Counted from the first letter of the stretch, positions 46,830-59,952 are shown. The stretch: DNA of 64,000 bases from Serpula lacrymans var. lacrymans S7.9 (GCF_000218685.1 NW_006763303.1:186001-250000); one strand, 5' to 3'. Notes: generated by a model not told the origin, from the letters alone. Numbers and translations: made by a program.

Positions 46830-47475
46830 ATGGTCGATTGTGAGTAGGGCATCCACGATTTAATACGGACAAATCACACATACTCACCTCCCATGTGAAC
46901 ACGCAGTCGCCGAACTGAAAGCAAAAGCATCCAAGGCCAAGGACGCAGGCGTCACCAAGCTCTCCAACACCAAAGATCGCTACACGAGTGTTCCATCGTC
47001 AAAGACAAACTGGGACCCGAATTGGAAGGCAGCCCCTCCTCCTCCTCCGGCATCGCGTTCGACCGGCAGTGTCACTGCTGCTGCTGCTCCACGCGGCCCT
47101 CCGCCTCTCCCGCCGCCCCAGAGACCTCACTTGGGGGCTGGTGGTAGTAGCTCGCATGGACCGCCCCCTGTGCGACGTCAAAACCGCCCCGATGATGCTC
47201 CCTCTCCCTCCCCTCCTCCCCCTCCAGCCCGAGCACCAGTGCAGCATAGTTACAACCCACAAAGCTATGCAAAAACCGAGAGGACGGAGGAGATTGACTG
47301 GGCCAACCTCTCGTCGGAGGATAAAGATGTGTTTTTTGCTTGGCTAGATGAATTCTTCTCTCGCTTTCTCAATATCACCTTACCCCCGAGAGGGCAGGGC
47401 CCAGCGCCCCCGCCGACGTCGCGCGTACCCCACATATCAGTGACTAACCATCCCGGTCCGCCGGTAAGGCTGTGA
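46830..47475 (+). CDS. Proline-rich uncharacterised protein
   Basis: A 10-nt first exon (46830-46839) is joined to 46907-47475, giving 192 aa. The N-terminus MVDFAELKAKASKAKDAGVT is a basic helix, followed by KDRYTSVPSSKTNWDPNWK. A long Pro/Ala/Gly/Ser stretch with SH3-binding-type PPPLPPP runs follows, then a conserved-looking segment EEIDWANLSSEDKDVFFAWL. The layout (helix, poly-Pro, acidic W-containing module) suits an SH3-domain partner in cortical actin or endocytosis, but the family is not named with certainty. A GTAAGG donor at 47467 could extend the protein by 18 residues to 47564. The C-terminus may be truncated. Confidence 0.65.
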
Positions 47476-48244
47476 TTCGACGTCACGAACAAACATCATG
47501 CTGATAGGCCCCCCATCTCAAGCCCAGAGTCAACATCAGCTCCAGGCCAGCTCTGCCGTCCTGATAGGTGGAGTTGTTGTTAGCGGACGAGGACGAGGAC
47601 GAGGACTCGGGGCGGTGGTTGTATTTTACGTGGTGTGGGTTCGTTTTCTTCTTTTATATCAGTTGATATTGTACTCTGTGTCTGCCTCTTTAGCTTCTAT
47701 TATATGGCGATTGCAGCATAGAAATTTGAAAGGCGATGTTGCTGTTTGCGCTCGACTTGATTTTGACCCCACGATGTCTGAATATCGTTGGTATCCTTTC
47801 ACAACCGTGCACACCCTGGACAGAGGTATCCCAATCTAATCCATCGCACCGCACCCTCGTTTGCGAGTCACAAACAAATACTCGCCTCTCTCATGAGCGT
47901 CTGCCAGACATGCATATTGCATATCAATCAGATCACAGTCATCTTAGCAAAAGGCGTCAAGATTTACTTCCAGATCACATTTGCTCGGAGAGAACCGAGC
48001 TATTCTTTCTTTCTCGCCAGTCGCAACAATAAGCCGCGACGATATCGCTCAATACTGCCTTCCTCGGGTTACCGCGACTCGATCAACTTGACGCCCGCCG
48101 CTCCTGCTCTGTCTCTCGCGAGCGCCCGATAGCAAGGACATGACTCAGACACGAGGCATTTCATTAATATTAATCTAGCGCCTGTCTTTCTTTCTAGATG
48201 TGAACGTCGCGTTGACGTGCGCACACGCGCACCTCAGCCAGAAC

Positions 48245-48390
48245 GGTTATCACACCTGCCTTCCCGCAGATCTGGGTCGCAGGCGTCCATAGGGACTAGG
48301 GACGTTGGCGCTTTTCTCGAGCTTCTGTGGTAAAGGGCTGAATCCAATCAAACCCGTTTTATCGCACAATGTGCCTCATCCACGAGCTAC
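48245..48390 (+). repeat. Diverged direct repeat B, copy 1
   Basis: It matches 49617-49735 in the same orientation: gttatcaca, cattcccg/ccttcccg, gttggcgctttt(c), cttctgtggt(c)aaggg, acccgttt and catccacgag/catacacgag. Confidence 0.5.
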
Positions 48391-49616
48391 AGGCAGTCAA
48401 GACCATACCGGTTCACGTGTACATCGAAATATCGTTCATAATATCGCGTTCGTGCCGTAAGTGCTCACTATTCAAAGTCCCAATCAAGTCCTTCTAGCCC
48501 TCCGTCTGCAACGCAAGGAAGGAATCGCGTATAACGCCTGTTCTGAACGCCCGTGATCCTGCGCCAAACCACTGGCTTCGAGATACTATGTCTCGGAATC
48601 CAAACAGGGAACTCACGTCCATCGCCCAGGTCCGGTTCACATAGCCCATAGGTTATCAACGTGCTGGAACAGTCCTATGCTGCCCATCAGTCACATAATG
48701 ATAGTGAGGAGATCTGATATAGGAAACAGGCGCTTACAGCAAATCAAGGATCGATAGACCGTTTCAGTTTGTTCGGTCACAGTCATGATTGGGACAGATG
48801 AGGGTAGAGAGCGTCGCAAACCGATGTTAGATCCACCCTTCGCAGAAAGAGCTCATTGTCGCAATGGCTCATCGCCTCCGACCAGAATTGCAGTGATCCA
48901 CGAGGAAACCGTCGTTGGCAACGAACTAGCAGTCTGAAGAGAGCAGAAATGGTCGGTTGGATCACGTACACTCGCACCAAACGAGGTAGGTGGGGGCTGG
49001 TTTTGCAAAAACTCGAAACGGTCTATCGATTCTTACATATTCTGCTGTAAATAGCTCAGCTAGTGATGCTTCCATTGAGAGAGGTGAAAGGTGATACTTT
49101 TTGTGTAACGAATTGGGTATAGCCATTCCCTTATCTCCATTTGATACCCAGCAGTCGTCTCTCGGAAATGATTTATATCAGAGGTGAGTTTTTAATATGG
49201 TTCATTTGGGCTCATCAACCTCACCTCATGTTTATACAAGTCACTGCGGCATGTGGAAACATCCAAACTCAGTGAATTTGGAAAATAGTATCATCCTGCC
49301 AGCATGATGCCATCGTTGCACTGGTAAATCTCACGAGAACATGCGCGTTCCATGTCCTGACCATCACTCGCACCCCCTCCTATACAAGCAATTCAGGCCC
49401 ATATCAAAAGGATAACGCCCGTTCTTACTCCATTGGCAGCAAAAATCAATTAAGCCGGAAAGTCTTTTCCGAAACGACCTGCCAGGAATATCTGGCAGCA
49501 AACACTTTTATGACTTTGGTGGCATATTATGGTCGAGACATGAGGTGCCCAACAACTTGGTGCTGGTCTTGCTAACACCACCATTATCACATTAACGACC
49601 GCCGAAAAGTCAGCAA

Positions 49617-49735
49617 AGTTATCACATATACATTCCCGTGCTCACAAGTGGGATGTTGGCGCTTTCTTGGGTCTTCTGTGGTCAAGGGTTGAGCTATACC
49701 CGTTTCGTTGTACGTTCCTCGTGCATACACGAGGT
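49617..49735 (+). repeat. Diverged direct repeat B, copy 2 (promoter-proximal)
   Basis: This is the partner of 48245-48390. It lies about 200-320 bp upstream of the start codon at 49938, so copy 1 may be the stranded promoter of a lost duplicate. Confidence 0.5.
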
Positions 49736-49798
49736 CTTAGCGATAAGCCCAGGTAAAACGAGAAATGTCGATGATTTCTTACTACTACCAGTGCCAAC

Positions 49799-49807
49799 TA
49801 TTTAAAT
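49799..49807 (+). promoter_or_regulatory. TATA-like box
   Basis: The sequence tatttaaat lies about 130 bp before the start codon at 49938. Confidence 0.35.
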
Positions 49808-49937
49808 CCCTCGTGAAACCTTTGCACTGAATCCTTAGTCCCCACATCTATTCCTCTTGTCGCCCAAACACCAGTACTCGTGTTCAACATGCCAGTTCCT
49901 GTCCTAGTCGAACGTCGGTGTTCTTCAGCTTCAGGAT

Positions 49938-51574
49938 ATGCAAAAACTCTTACTGATCACAATTGACGCTTTAGCCCTCGCTGACTATACTGCCTCCGCC
50001 CCGATTGTGAAGCCCTCCGTGAAAACCGCGTTTCTACTTCAAGTTGCATCCCCGACTCCGAACGCGAGCTGTAACACACCCAATTGCGAGGAAGGGTTCA
50101 TAAAATTAGCACTCGTCCCAGCAGCTGAACGTACGGCAAAGCAGGGTCCTGAGAATCAACGCTGATTATACTGACCGTTTCACGGTTCACAGATGTATCA
50201 AACTGGTTGGACAGTGTCCTGAGACCAGTCCTGCAACTAGTTCAAGGACAAGAAGCGTCAGAGTCCAATCCGAGTGGAGCCTCCCCTATGTCTGTTTTCA
50301 AGGGCCACCGAAGCGGTCCCGCTGTCACGTCGAACTTGGGCTCCGGAGCTCGAAACCCATTCGTGTTCTCCACCTTTCTGGATTCCCCGAGCTCGAATAG
50401 CAACAGCACGAGACGCACGTTTTTGCTCGGGTTCGACATCTTTCAAGTGACGTTTTTGAGTGTACTCTGGGAAAAGATTAAACTGAAGTGACTTTAGATA
50501 CACGGCGCCATTGACCTTACTGCTCACACGTTGACCAATGGAACTCTCATAGTTGTGGTCCCGGTATTTGGCCCGCTCCGTCTGACCGAGACTATTGGAG
50601 GCAGCCTCGACGATCATAACATCAAAGTCAAACTTCCTTCTACGACAAACGTGAATGGAAGTTTCACTCTCTCGTTGGACTCGAAGGGTGAAAACCTCTT
50701 GATCGATTATAACATTGATGTCAGGTTTGCGGGTACCTTCCAAGGTAGTGGCGTGACAGTGGTATCCGTTCAAGCTTCACCTCCACCATCCACGACGTTA
50801 TCCTATCCCGTAGAAATCTCCGAGCTTGCCGTCAAGAAAACTGATGTGTTAACTATCTGTAAGTATGTGTATCTTACACACTAGCCCTTATTAAAGGTCG
50901 TTTATAGCTTTCGCCGACCTAACGAAGCATGCGGACCTCAGCTACGAGAATTCTGGTAAGATTTTCCGACTCTGTGCATACAACTTAACTCCCTCATTAT
51001 TAACGTGCATGTTTCAGTCTTTGATAGCTTCATTGAAAATCACTTTGACGAACAACACAAGCACATCATCGTCGACCAGAAAGGAGGCATGAACACAAGG
51101 GGATACAACTTCCGCATCAGCTTTCTCGACATATACGAGGTAATGTGTCCTATCAAAGCAAGCAGAAGGTATATTGACTCGAGTCTTGTGAAAAGTTGCA
51201 AGGGCACTTGAATCTGCACACAAAACACATTGTTGCGACGCTTTACCTCGTGGTGCCTATCTGGGGTCGTATCAGTGCGGCTGCCATCTCTGGAAGCTTG
51301 GCAAACGACCTCACAGCGGATATCAATCTTACCAGGCCATGGGTTGAAAATCCCAATTGCTGCGTCCCAGTGCAACTTCCTGCCCTTGCCCAAGGCTCAA
51401 TCACGCTGTCGATTCAAGATCAGATTCTCTGGGCTAAAGTATCTACCTTGGTCAGATTTGCAGGATTTATCAATGAAACTGTGCCTTTGGTCACCCTTCC
51501 GTGAGTCGGACTCGCATATGTTGTCAATCCCTGCTAAGCAATGCATCTACTGTATTATTAACAGTCCCTTCTAA
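49938..51574 (+). CDS. Putative secreted protein with two internal beta-rich repeats
   Basis: Seven exons (49938-50130, 50193-50446, 50498-50858, 50908-50955, 51018-51139, 51196-51500, 51565-51574) join in frame to 430 aa; reading through the last intron gives a 428-aa alternative ending at 51504. The N-terminus MQKLLLITIDALALADYTAS is a plausible but weak signal peptide. Two homologous modules follow. Module 1 has TLIVVVPVFGPLRLTETIGG, then GSFTLSLDSKGENLLIDYNI and VRFAGTFQGSGVTVVSV. Module 2 has TLYLVVPIWGRISAAAISGS, then GSITLSIQDQILWAKVSTLV and RFAGFINETVPLVTLP. The alternating polar/hydrophobic pattern suggests beta-sandwich domains. Family and function are not recognised. Confidence 0.65.
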
Positions 51575-54500
51575 AAACGTCGTAGCGATGTCCTTGTTAG
51601 CTCGTGGGTATATAGTGGAAATATTTGTATTTGTGCCAGGTTCATCTTGTGTGGATTCATGGCGTGCCCTGTGGCAGCGCTGTATCATCTTGGATAGTTG
51701 AGAAAAATGGAACAGTCAAGTTCACTGTTGAGATAGCCTGACGATCGCGAATTTACTGGTTTTCGGGACACTTCCGGGTCCTGAGGAAGTAGATTTAATG
51801 GTCTATAGTCAATTGATCTCTAACGATCGAATTCATTGATAACCAGCTCTACCAGCTGATGAGAGAAAGATTCCAGCATATACATATATTAGTAAGAATA
51901 AAAAGCAAGTATGCAAATAGAGCAGTGATACAACAAGTTCGATAAAGCTAGCACATAGATAGTGGCGTCGTCATCGTACACGATGACAATCAGGATGTGG
52001 CGTTTGATAGAGGTTCTGTACACGCCGGTCTTCAGTTACAACCTGACGGGGTGGACAATAGGTTACTAGGGTATTTAGCGAAGGGATGGGTAGAGAAAGG
52101 CAACGACATACGGAGGGGCATCCACAGTTGGGTGCTGTTTTGTGCATGTGTGATTTACTAGTCTTACATCTTGAAGCATTACAGTCCGACATTTCTCCAG
52201 TGAAATAGCGCCCGTGGAAATGCTACGTGCACAAGAATTGAGCATGATTGTGAGTTGTTCGGGCATTGTGTGATGGCGAACAGAAAGGAACATACACCGC
52301 AACCTCTGTAGTAATCTCCTACACTGATGTGATTATGAGAAACATTAGTGGCGTCGCATAGAAAGTCTGGTGCTGCCTCTTACATCTCATGGAGGCACAT
52401 CACCGCTATGGTCTATGGGTAGTACAGTTGATTCAGTGCCACAGAAGGGTTTCAAGCTTTTTAAAAATCTTTTAGTCTCTGAACCGAACTTGAATTTGAC
52501 AGGGCTGAGAGACTAGAATCTGCTTAGCGCACAGAAGGTAGTAGAAGATGTGAGTGGTGGGCACAAGAGGCTGGGAGAGATATGGCGCACCTGTAGCATA
52601 ACTATGGGGAAATATAAGACGGGGAAGGATATAGGAGAGCTGTGAGGAAGAGGTCACTGGTTTTGATTCTCACTCTTTTTTCCGCGGCTCTTTACCCCAG
52701 CTGCGTCATTCGAGCACGCGACACCCCGAACCGGCCTGTTTCGGATCACCGCAATCTAATCTGGCATTTACGGCAACATCTTTATCTCAAACTTAGAGTG
52801 AACACAGTCAATTGATAATGGCCTGTCGACAACACAGGCATTTGAAACACGAAGAGGCTAAGATAGCAGCACAATTTCTTTCCACACAAGTACTCGAAAT
52901 GTTCCCCAGAAAAACGAAAGGCATGGTCCTATTGTCAGATGAGTAGCATGGTACTGCCGGATCCTGTTGCTGGTTCATGGGTTGGCCGCACCTTGTGGGG
53001 TAAAATATTATTGTGTCGATTTACTAGTCATGATGCATTACGTTTAGCACAGCGGGACTTACACCAACCATGTGAGAAACACTCGATAGAGGGCGGAGGG
53101 TGATCATGCGAAAGACATGATGCTGAGAGCAACGTGGGATCAACAATGATGGAGTGAAGCCGTCGGCGGTCGAGGTTTTAGGTACCTTTTAGGCACATTG
53201 ACTGGAAAAGTCATACTACAAAATTGACAACAACCGCGGACTTAGACGCTCCGCCAATAGGAGCAGAGTTTAAACACATACAACGAGTATGACTTCCATT
53301 CCAGTGCACCACCCTGCGACGAAACTGGGAGCCGTACTCGATTCTGAGACACAGCCGTGGGCGATACTTCGTGATTGTCGTAAAAACTGTATTTAGTGCA
53401 TCCAACAGAGGATCAGGTCGGCCCGACGAAGCAAGAATGGCAGATAACTTGAGTAGTCCGTGTGAGAAGCTCCAAATACTACAGTAGGTTGATATTCAAG
53501 GTTTGCCTCGGTAGCAGTAAACAACTGAGAAGCAATCTCCTATCGAACCAGCAGAACAGGAACAACAATCAAAGGCACTGTTTGTGAAAATCGTCCCGGT
53601 GAACGTAGCCCGTCAATGATGTCAGTCTTGAGCTGATAAGCGAAGGACAACTAAACACGGTTATCACGAAGATGCTGAACTGAATACGTCTACACTTACG
53701 ATATCGGAGCGAAAAAGTGAATTCACTTTCAAGTTTCCCATAACAACCCTTGTAACAATAAGGTGAAATCGCGAACGCACCTGGGAGAACTTGAATGGGA
53801 CTCGTCGTTATCCGCAAACGAGCACCGAATCCTTGGATCAAAACGGGCAAAAGGGCAAAATCATGATGGGCCGAGTTCATTACGGCCCGGATCTTTGAAG
53901 TTAAGGCAACCGTACCTTCAAGTGGCAGTATGATAGTTGGTCAACATATTACCTATCCAATGGTGTGCTGAATTTTGAATTTGGCCACTAGGATTAGCGA
54001 GTACGCACGACTGTCCACTGTGTAGATCCGAGCCCAACCGCTAGCAGATGGGAGCCATTCCACTTTGATTGGTTCAAGTTGCGGGAGGGCTTGGATTTGT
54101 CATATGGCCTCGTCTTGGGGAAGGGATTTATGCATTTGTACACTGAAACAAACGACATGAGCCTATGGTCGGTGTCAGATAAATAACACTCGACATTTGA
54201 TTCCTTACAACTTTATTCAGTTACCAGGTCCAGTCCGACTATTGCCCGTGGACAGCAGTCTGTCTTGCTTCTATATTTGCTTTCTTGACTTGATCTTGAC
54301 AGTAGCCTTGGTTTTCCAATCGGCAGCAGATATACGTTATGAAGCCACGTACCAGTACTGGTATATCTGGAGTACGTCGGGCTACGCGAGAGATATTCCC
54401 TTAAACTTAAATTGGCCGCATACACGGACGAGGATAAGGTGCCCTTGTATGACGTCGTGAAGTATAGGAAGAGCGCATCAAGATCAGTTAATCGAGCGAC

Positions 54501-56812
54501 ATCTATTACGTGGAAAGACTAAGAGCGTGAATTTAAGTTTGAATTTGTAAGAAAGAAATTCACCTTTGAATTAACTCTGGTATACAGTTGACCCGAAAAG
54601 GTGATCCTCAGAATCGTCGACAAGAACAAAAGCTAGCGTACTATGTCCAGCGGTATTGTCCCCCTCTATTACTTATTAAGAGGCTTTGGAGATTGTAATA
54701 TCTTAGCCAACCGTTTTGTGGTGATACTAAACGTGGTTTTAAGTGAAAATTGAGCATACATAAGGATAAGAGAGTTTCCAGAATGGAGTTGACGCACCAA
54801 TGTCAATAGTTGGCGTCATTGCAGACTTGGATGATTTACCGAACAAACTGTAGCAATGGAGTCTCTCCTGCCTCCGCTCTTTACCAAAATGAGCTTATAC
54901 TGAAAGACTTTCACCAGTAAGGAGGCATGTGTTGGCAGAGATATATAAAACACGGTATCCTTGAGGGTATTAACATCATAGTGGTCAGATGGAGAGTTAT
55001 TGTCGGGCATTCGGAGCGGGTCCGGAACATGGCCTTCGAAGATCTGTCAGTGGAGTTGCAGTGGGGCGTCATGGTCCTATCTCTTTTCGATTTGCTGCTT
55101 GAGCACCGTGAAACGGTATTGTCTGGGAACAGGTAAAGATATAAGGACAGGCGCCGTTGCAAGGGCTGGAAACCAGAGGGCGAAAGTTGTAGCTGTGACA
55201 CTGTAAGCGCACATTGCCGCGGGAGACCGGCACCATCATCACCTCACTGACCATCGTCGGCGAACCAAATTTCTGGACAGAATGCTTTCCTCAGCACAAA
55301 AAATTCACGACATTCCTTACCGTTGGACAGCAGCTTCTAAAGCAACCGGTACAAGAGGTGCAGAGGTTATGCAGGGCATTGGTTGCAGGCTCGCATCCAG
55401 GCGTATCTTGCGGTCATAAACTTGAAGCCAACAACCGTAATAGTCTTGCATATCTTGCGCTGGACGACGACCGCTTTAACTTTCAGTTTCCTTCGGTGGA
55501 CGTCTTATGTCTGAGTGGTTGCCACTCAATAGGACAGATGTGAAGAAACAAACCGTGAAAAAAATCTGGATCTTGCATGACCGTGTCTGCGCTTTCTTCC
55601 TGCTCATTTCTTGAGACTTTCCATTTGCTGCTGTCGCGTTCTTTCTGTTCACAAAATCTTGTCGATGGCACCGTTCGGACACACTATGAAGGCGGGACGG
55701 TGTTTGTGGAATGTAGACAGCGTTCACAACTCATTGGCTGCCTAGGTACGTGATTCCTGACGCATTTGTTGGATTATTTCTTCTTTTCTTGGGCTTGGTT
55801 GTCATCTTGCTTTTTCTTTGGCTGGCAGTTGCATGCATGCATTTGTCAATCCTTCGTTTTTTCGCACACAAGTTTGACTTTGAGGGGATTAATTCCATGG
55901 CTTGGTCTTGATCAGGCTTTTTTTTGCTGGTATTTTTTTTGTTTGAGAATCTGGACTCCATTCGTTTATGAGTGGTATACATTTACGAGGATTGGGGAAC
56001 TTGCCTGACTCGGCATATTGCGGGAGTCGTAGCGTGACGTGACATGCTATAATCTTGACGTCACGCTTGTCGCGTCCTTTCAATTTGGACGCGTCGTAAT
56101 ACGGTGATGTTGATGCAGAATGTAAATGTGGTTCACTGGGCTGGAGTTTTTTCTATGAGCAGAAGACGAAAATGGTCTCGTTGTTGACAGACCTGTTGGG
56201 TCAGTCACTGTCTAGTACTGTGCTGCCATCAGAAGCCGCAGTTTCAGGCAACCGCGTTCTATTTTTTTCAGCGATGAGCTTCTTAGAAGATGGGGGGAGT
56301 CCCAACATGTGTAGGGAACAATAACTCACCGAGACTTCCAAACGAGACAAGAGTTCCAGTCTCAATGCAAAAGTGCATCGCTGGTTGTTGTGGGGTTGAG
56401 GCATTAGTAGGTCTGCCTATGCGGAAGGGCGGGCTGTTGCAGGGTGTGCCATTCTACTCATATCCGTCACGACTTCTGATTTGCAGAATCACTCGGACCA
56501 GGTAAAATTTTACCCAGGCTAGACTCTGCGAGTCGGACGGCGGACGAATCTCCATTCTAGACAAGAAGGTGGATCGCGTGTGTCCAGATTGACAGTGGAA
56601 CGCCGCCTCGGCGTCTCAATGCAGTGCGCCGCATTATGTGATTTTTAAGGCAAAGTTGACACGAGTGTCCTTTCTTTTTCTTTCTTTTTTTTGCTCATCC
56701 GAGGCTGCTACTAAAGGATAGATAAAAGTGCAGTTTGCTGCGGATGCGTGCCGCTCGCCTTTTTCCCTTCCACTCCCTGTATTAGCACTCCCAATTAGCA
56801 GACCGTGTCACA
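51575..56812. other. Gene-poor 5.2-kb stretch
   Basis: Short frames occur on both strands (for example 53569-53880 minus, 54197-54460 plus, 54816-55254 minus), but none joins to neighbours with good splice sites or shows a known motif. Possibly worn-out mobile DNA or long regulatory sequence. Confidence 0.4.
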
Positions 56813-57377
56813 ATGCGTCTCCCCAGCTATCGCTCTTCCTACGTTCTTCGATATCATCCTTACCCCACCAGATCCCGCCCTACTACGAGGAGCTCAATGG
56901 TGCGTTATTCGTTATATTCGGAGAGAAGCCAGTAAAAGTAAACTGACGAACTTGTGTAAAGGACGCTTTTGATGATATGTTCCCAAATGATATGGAATTT
57001 TCCCCTGATATCGACAGCTTTACCTATGGTAGTGAAGTAACAAGGACACCTATCATTCCAGCGGTACGCCGTGCTTCATATGCGCAAACTGGGGGTCCTG
57101 ATGCTGGTCATCGTATGTTTAGGTCGAAGGACGCGAGCCTGACGATGCCATTTCAAAGCTAGATTTGGCGCTCTACCCGGGCCCAGCTTCGCAATCCGAG
57201 GCAATAGCCAGGCCAGGTAACTTGCGCCGACGTATCAGCTTTTCAGATATCGTCATTGTAAGTGTATCCAAGCTCAGCATCATACTTTTTCCAATATGCT
57301 CTGACCCGATGATGCATCACATATCCCAGGACCTGGCGTTCTTCGTAATTCACAAAATATTGCCTCTGAGGTCCTAG
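56813..57377 (+). CDS. Small uncharacterised protein, four phase-0 exons
   Basis: Exons 56813-56899, 56962-57063, 57123-57257 and 57330-57377 each contain a whole number of codons. They are separated by introns with GT..AG borders and give 123 aa. The N-terminus is very basic (MRLPSYRSSYVLRYHPYPTR), which could be a mitochondrial presequence. An acidic segment DAFDDMFPNDMEFSPDIDSF and a basic patch NLRRRISFSDIVI follow. No family is recognised. Four clean joins in a row make chance unlikely, but expression evidence would be needed to be sure. Confidence 0.5.
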
Positions 57378-58009
57378 GTGCATGAGATATATGCCGCAGT
57401 GCGTTTTTCTTGACAGAATGATGCTCGTTTCATTCAAGTTTCGTTTTCCTCTCTGCTTTCTGGCTGCATAGAACATGGTTGTCCCATGGCTCTGATACAG
57501 CTTTGCTGATGCTTTCATGATTCAGACCAGCTTTATATTAGTAAACTAGCATATCTGTTTTGGTTGCTATCGATTTAATGCAATTTAATTGTGATCCACC
57601 CAAGATCCACTGTTAGCGGATACTAGTCTCCTCTAAGCAACAACCCTAATGACACAGGAAGAGGATCGTTCCCTAAAAAGATACGACAATGGCCATAAGG
57701 TCTGCTCAATGATTCGGATGCTGCTGGAGTTCGGTCCCTTATCAAAATTATCAAGAACTTTATTCGGTGCTACGGCTACTTGATATTTAGTAGAACCTGT
57801 AAATACGGGTGGGTAAACATCACGCTCACAACATTATAGACCATCTATTATCATAACAAGAAACCAAACGCATGAAATAGGACACCCGCTCTGCGAGACG
57901 TCACTATATGCATGAGCAAAAAGCGTCAACCATTATCACAGTATACCAAGAAAAAATTGCCCGGCCTGGGCGACATCATAAACTTGACTTGTGTTCATCA
58001 CCCCACCTC
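57378..58009. other. Intergenic between convergent genes
   Basis: No supported gene. Confidence 0.45.
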
Positions 58010-59676
58010 CTAAACATCGATCGAAAAGCTCATCACTTGTGGCAAATAAGCTGCGCCTGCCAGATCGAGAATGTGAACGTCGTCGTATACATCGTGCCCG
58101 TTGAAACCACCAAAAACAAAGAGCCGACTGTCAGCGATTAAGGTCACGTGGTACCCTCGAGGAGAAGGAGCTTTTCCGGAGATTTGCCGAGGTTCATACT
58201 GAAGAGATACTGCTGATATGATGGCAGTCAAACCAGGGCGATAGAAGTAACACATAAATATGCTAATATCACGCACCCAGGTTGTATAACAGGAGTTCAT
58301 TGGTGTAGGAGCTACCATCGTGACCCCCGACGATGAATAGGTATGAGCCTACTTGAGTTGCTGTATGCGACAGACGCCTGTGAGATACTTGGAGTGAAAT
58401 TTGAGTCCACACCAACGTTTCTGGTCAAAAAAGACAAGGACGTTAATCGTAAAGAAATCGTGATAAGTACTTGGACCCACCAAGATTGAGACACCAGACA
58501 TCTGAAAAACATTCTTTTCCATCACTTCCTCCGATGACTACCATCACACTCCCAACTAGGTTGGCAGTGTGATATCCCCTCGGCTTGGGAGGTTTACCTG
58601 TAGTTTCTACTTGCTCCCACCTCATTTTGTCAATCGACACTCCGACGTCAAGTGTCCACACGTCATTTAAGGCCTGTAGGCCGTTTCCTCCGCCGAAAAT
58701 CCATATTTTACTATTATAGAGAACCGCAGTATGAGCACGACGGGGAGCCGGGGGGACATGATCAAATGTAGGATGGATCCATCGTCTGGCCACGGTATCC
58801 AAGATATAAGTATCGTTGTAATATACAGGTCCTTGACCGCCGCCAAAAACAACGATTTTGTGCTGCACTAAAGTTGCGGTGTGTGCTCTGCAAGGTGGCG
58901 GTACCTCACCAACCATTTCAGGGTGAGACCATTGCATAGTTTCTGTGTTGAAAAATGGGTAGATTTAACATGACGTTCTAGACAGCAAGCAAGAGAGCGA
59001 TATAGATCTCACCGGTATCAAAACAATAGACATCCTTCCAGCATCCTTTATCATCGCATCCACCAAAGAGCCATGCCAAGCTTTCTACAAGAGTGACGCT
59101 ATGTGCGCGCATATTGCGCATCGGAAGAGCACCATGCACAGGCGCCTTACTCCAGTACATGTTGGTCGCTGGCGCAGGATCAATATCATCAGAGCGAGGG
59201 AGACGAGGAATATTGCGGATCTTTTGCTCCCTCCCCTTAATAGTCTTGCCATCCCTACTTGAACCATGCCCTGGACTGGAAGCTCTCTTTTTCAAGGAAG
59301 TAGACCCATTCGATATACCGACAACGCTGTCGCTAGTGGAACGCGGTGGCGGGCGGTCGCCATTGGGGCGCAAATTCGAGGGCTTCCTCGGTCCTGTCGA
59401 CATGCGCGGCGTACCTGGGATGCTCACAGATGCATTAAATGTCGAGGTCGATGCTGTCGCCTGGTGGGTAGCATGGAGGTAAGGCGAGTGAAGATTGGGA
59501 CTCGGTACGGTGACTGGGGGAGTAAGGCTTTCTTCTGGGACATCGCTGAGACTTGGCGTGCGCGATCCGCTCATGCTTTCCAGACCGTCGTCGTCGTTGA
59601 AGAGTTCGTTCAACGTTGGTATTTGGGCTGCACGGGCTGTTGACGATGACCCTTGACGTCCTATTGGCCCTACCAT
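58010..59676 (-). CDS. Kelch-repeat protein with disordered N-terminus
   Basis: The gene starts at ATG 59676. About 180 disordered residues rich in Ser, Pro and Thr are followed by six kelch motifs. Their glycine pairs lie in SLAWLFGGCDDKGCWKDVYC, KIVVFGGGQGPVYYNDTYIL, KIWIFGGGNGLQALNDVWTL, VMVVIGGSDGKECFSDVWCL, SYLFIVGGHDG and RLFVFGGFNGHDVYDDVHIL. Six blades form a closed beta-propeller. The protein ends soon after blade six, so it lacks the long coiled coil of Tea1/Kel1 polarity proteins. A role in polarity or as an adaptor is possible; the partner is unknown. Introns interrupt between blades. Confidence 0.9.
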
Positions 59677-59952
59677 CGCTTCCTGTGTATTCGTTACAGA
59701 CTAATAAGCGTGAGAATTATTTTTTCTTTATTGTCCGGACAGGGTAGAGTCTCGGTCATTCGCCTAACCTGGCGATAATTATCGAGGATATTTGGTTTTA
59801 AGCTGTATTTACGTGACACGGACGGTAATTATATCGTTCTGATGTCCTGCACGAAGCAGATAAGTATACTATTACATTTCTCACACAAGGTCAAGTCTAT
59901 AGCATGGCTTGTCAAAGAACAGGTTAAATACTTGAAATCTAGAAAGTATTGT
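59677..59952. other. Spacer between two minus-strand genes
   Basis: 276 bp holding the kelch gene's promoter; no feature was recognised. Confidence 0.4.

Larger units (their letters stand above)
47476..49937. other. 2.4-kb intergenic stretch with a duplicated block
   Basis: Open frames here lack splice or family support. The stretch holds repeat B copies at 48245-48390 and 49617-49735, the second just upstream of the two-repeat protein gene. Confidence 0.4.

Noticed and set aside
47498..47839. Open frame with a hydrophobic stretch after the proline-rich gene.
   Set aside because: No ATG-linked splice model or family; probably the 3' flank of the upstream gene.
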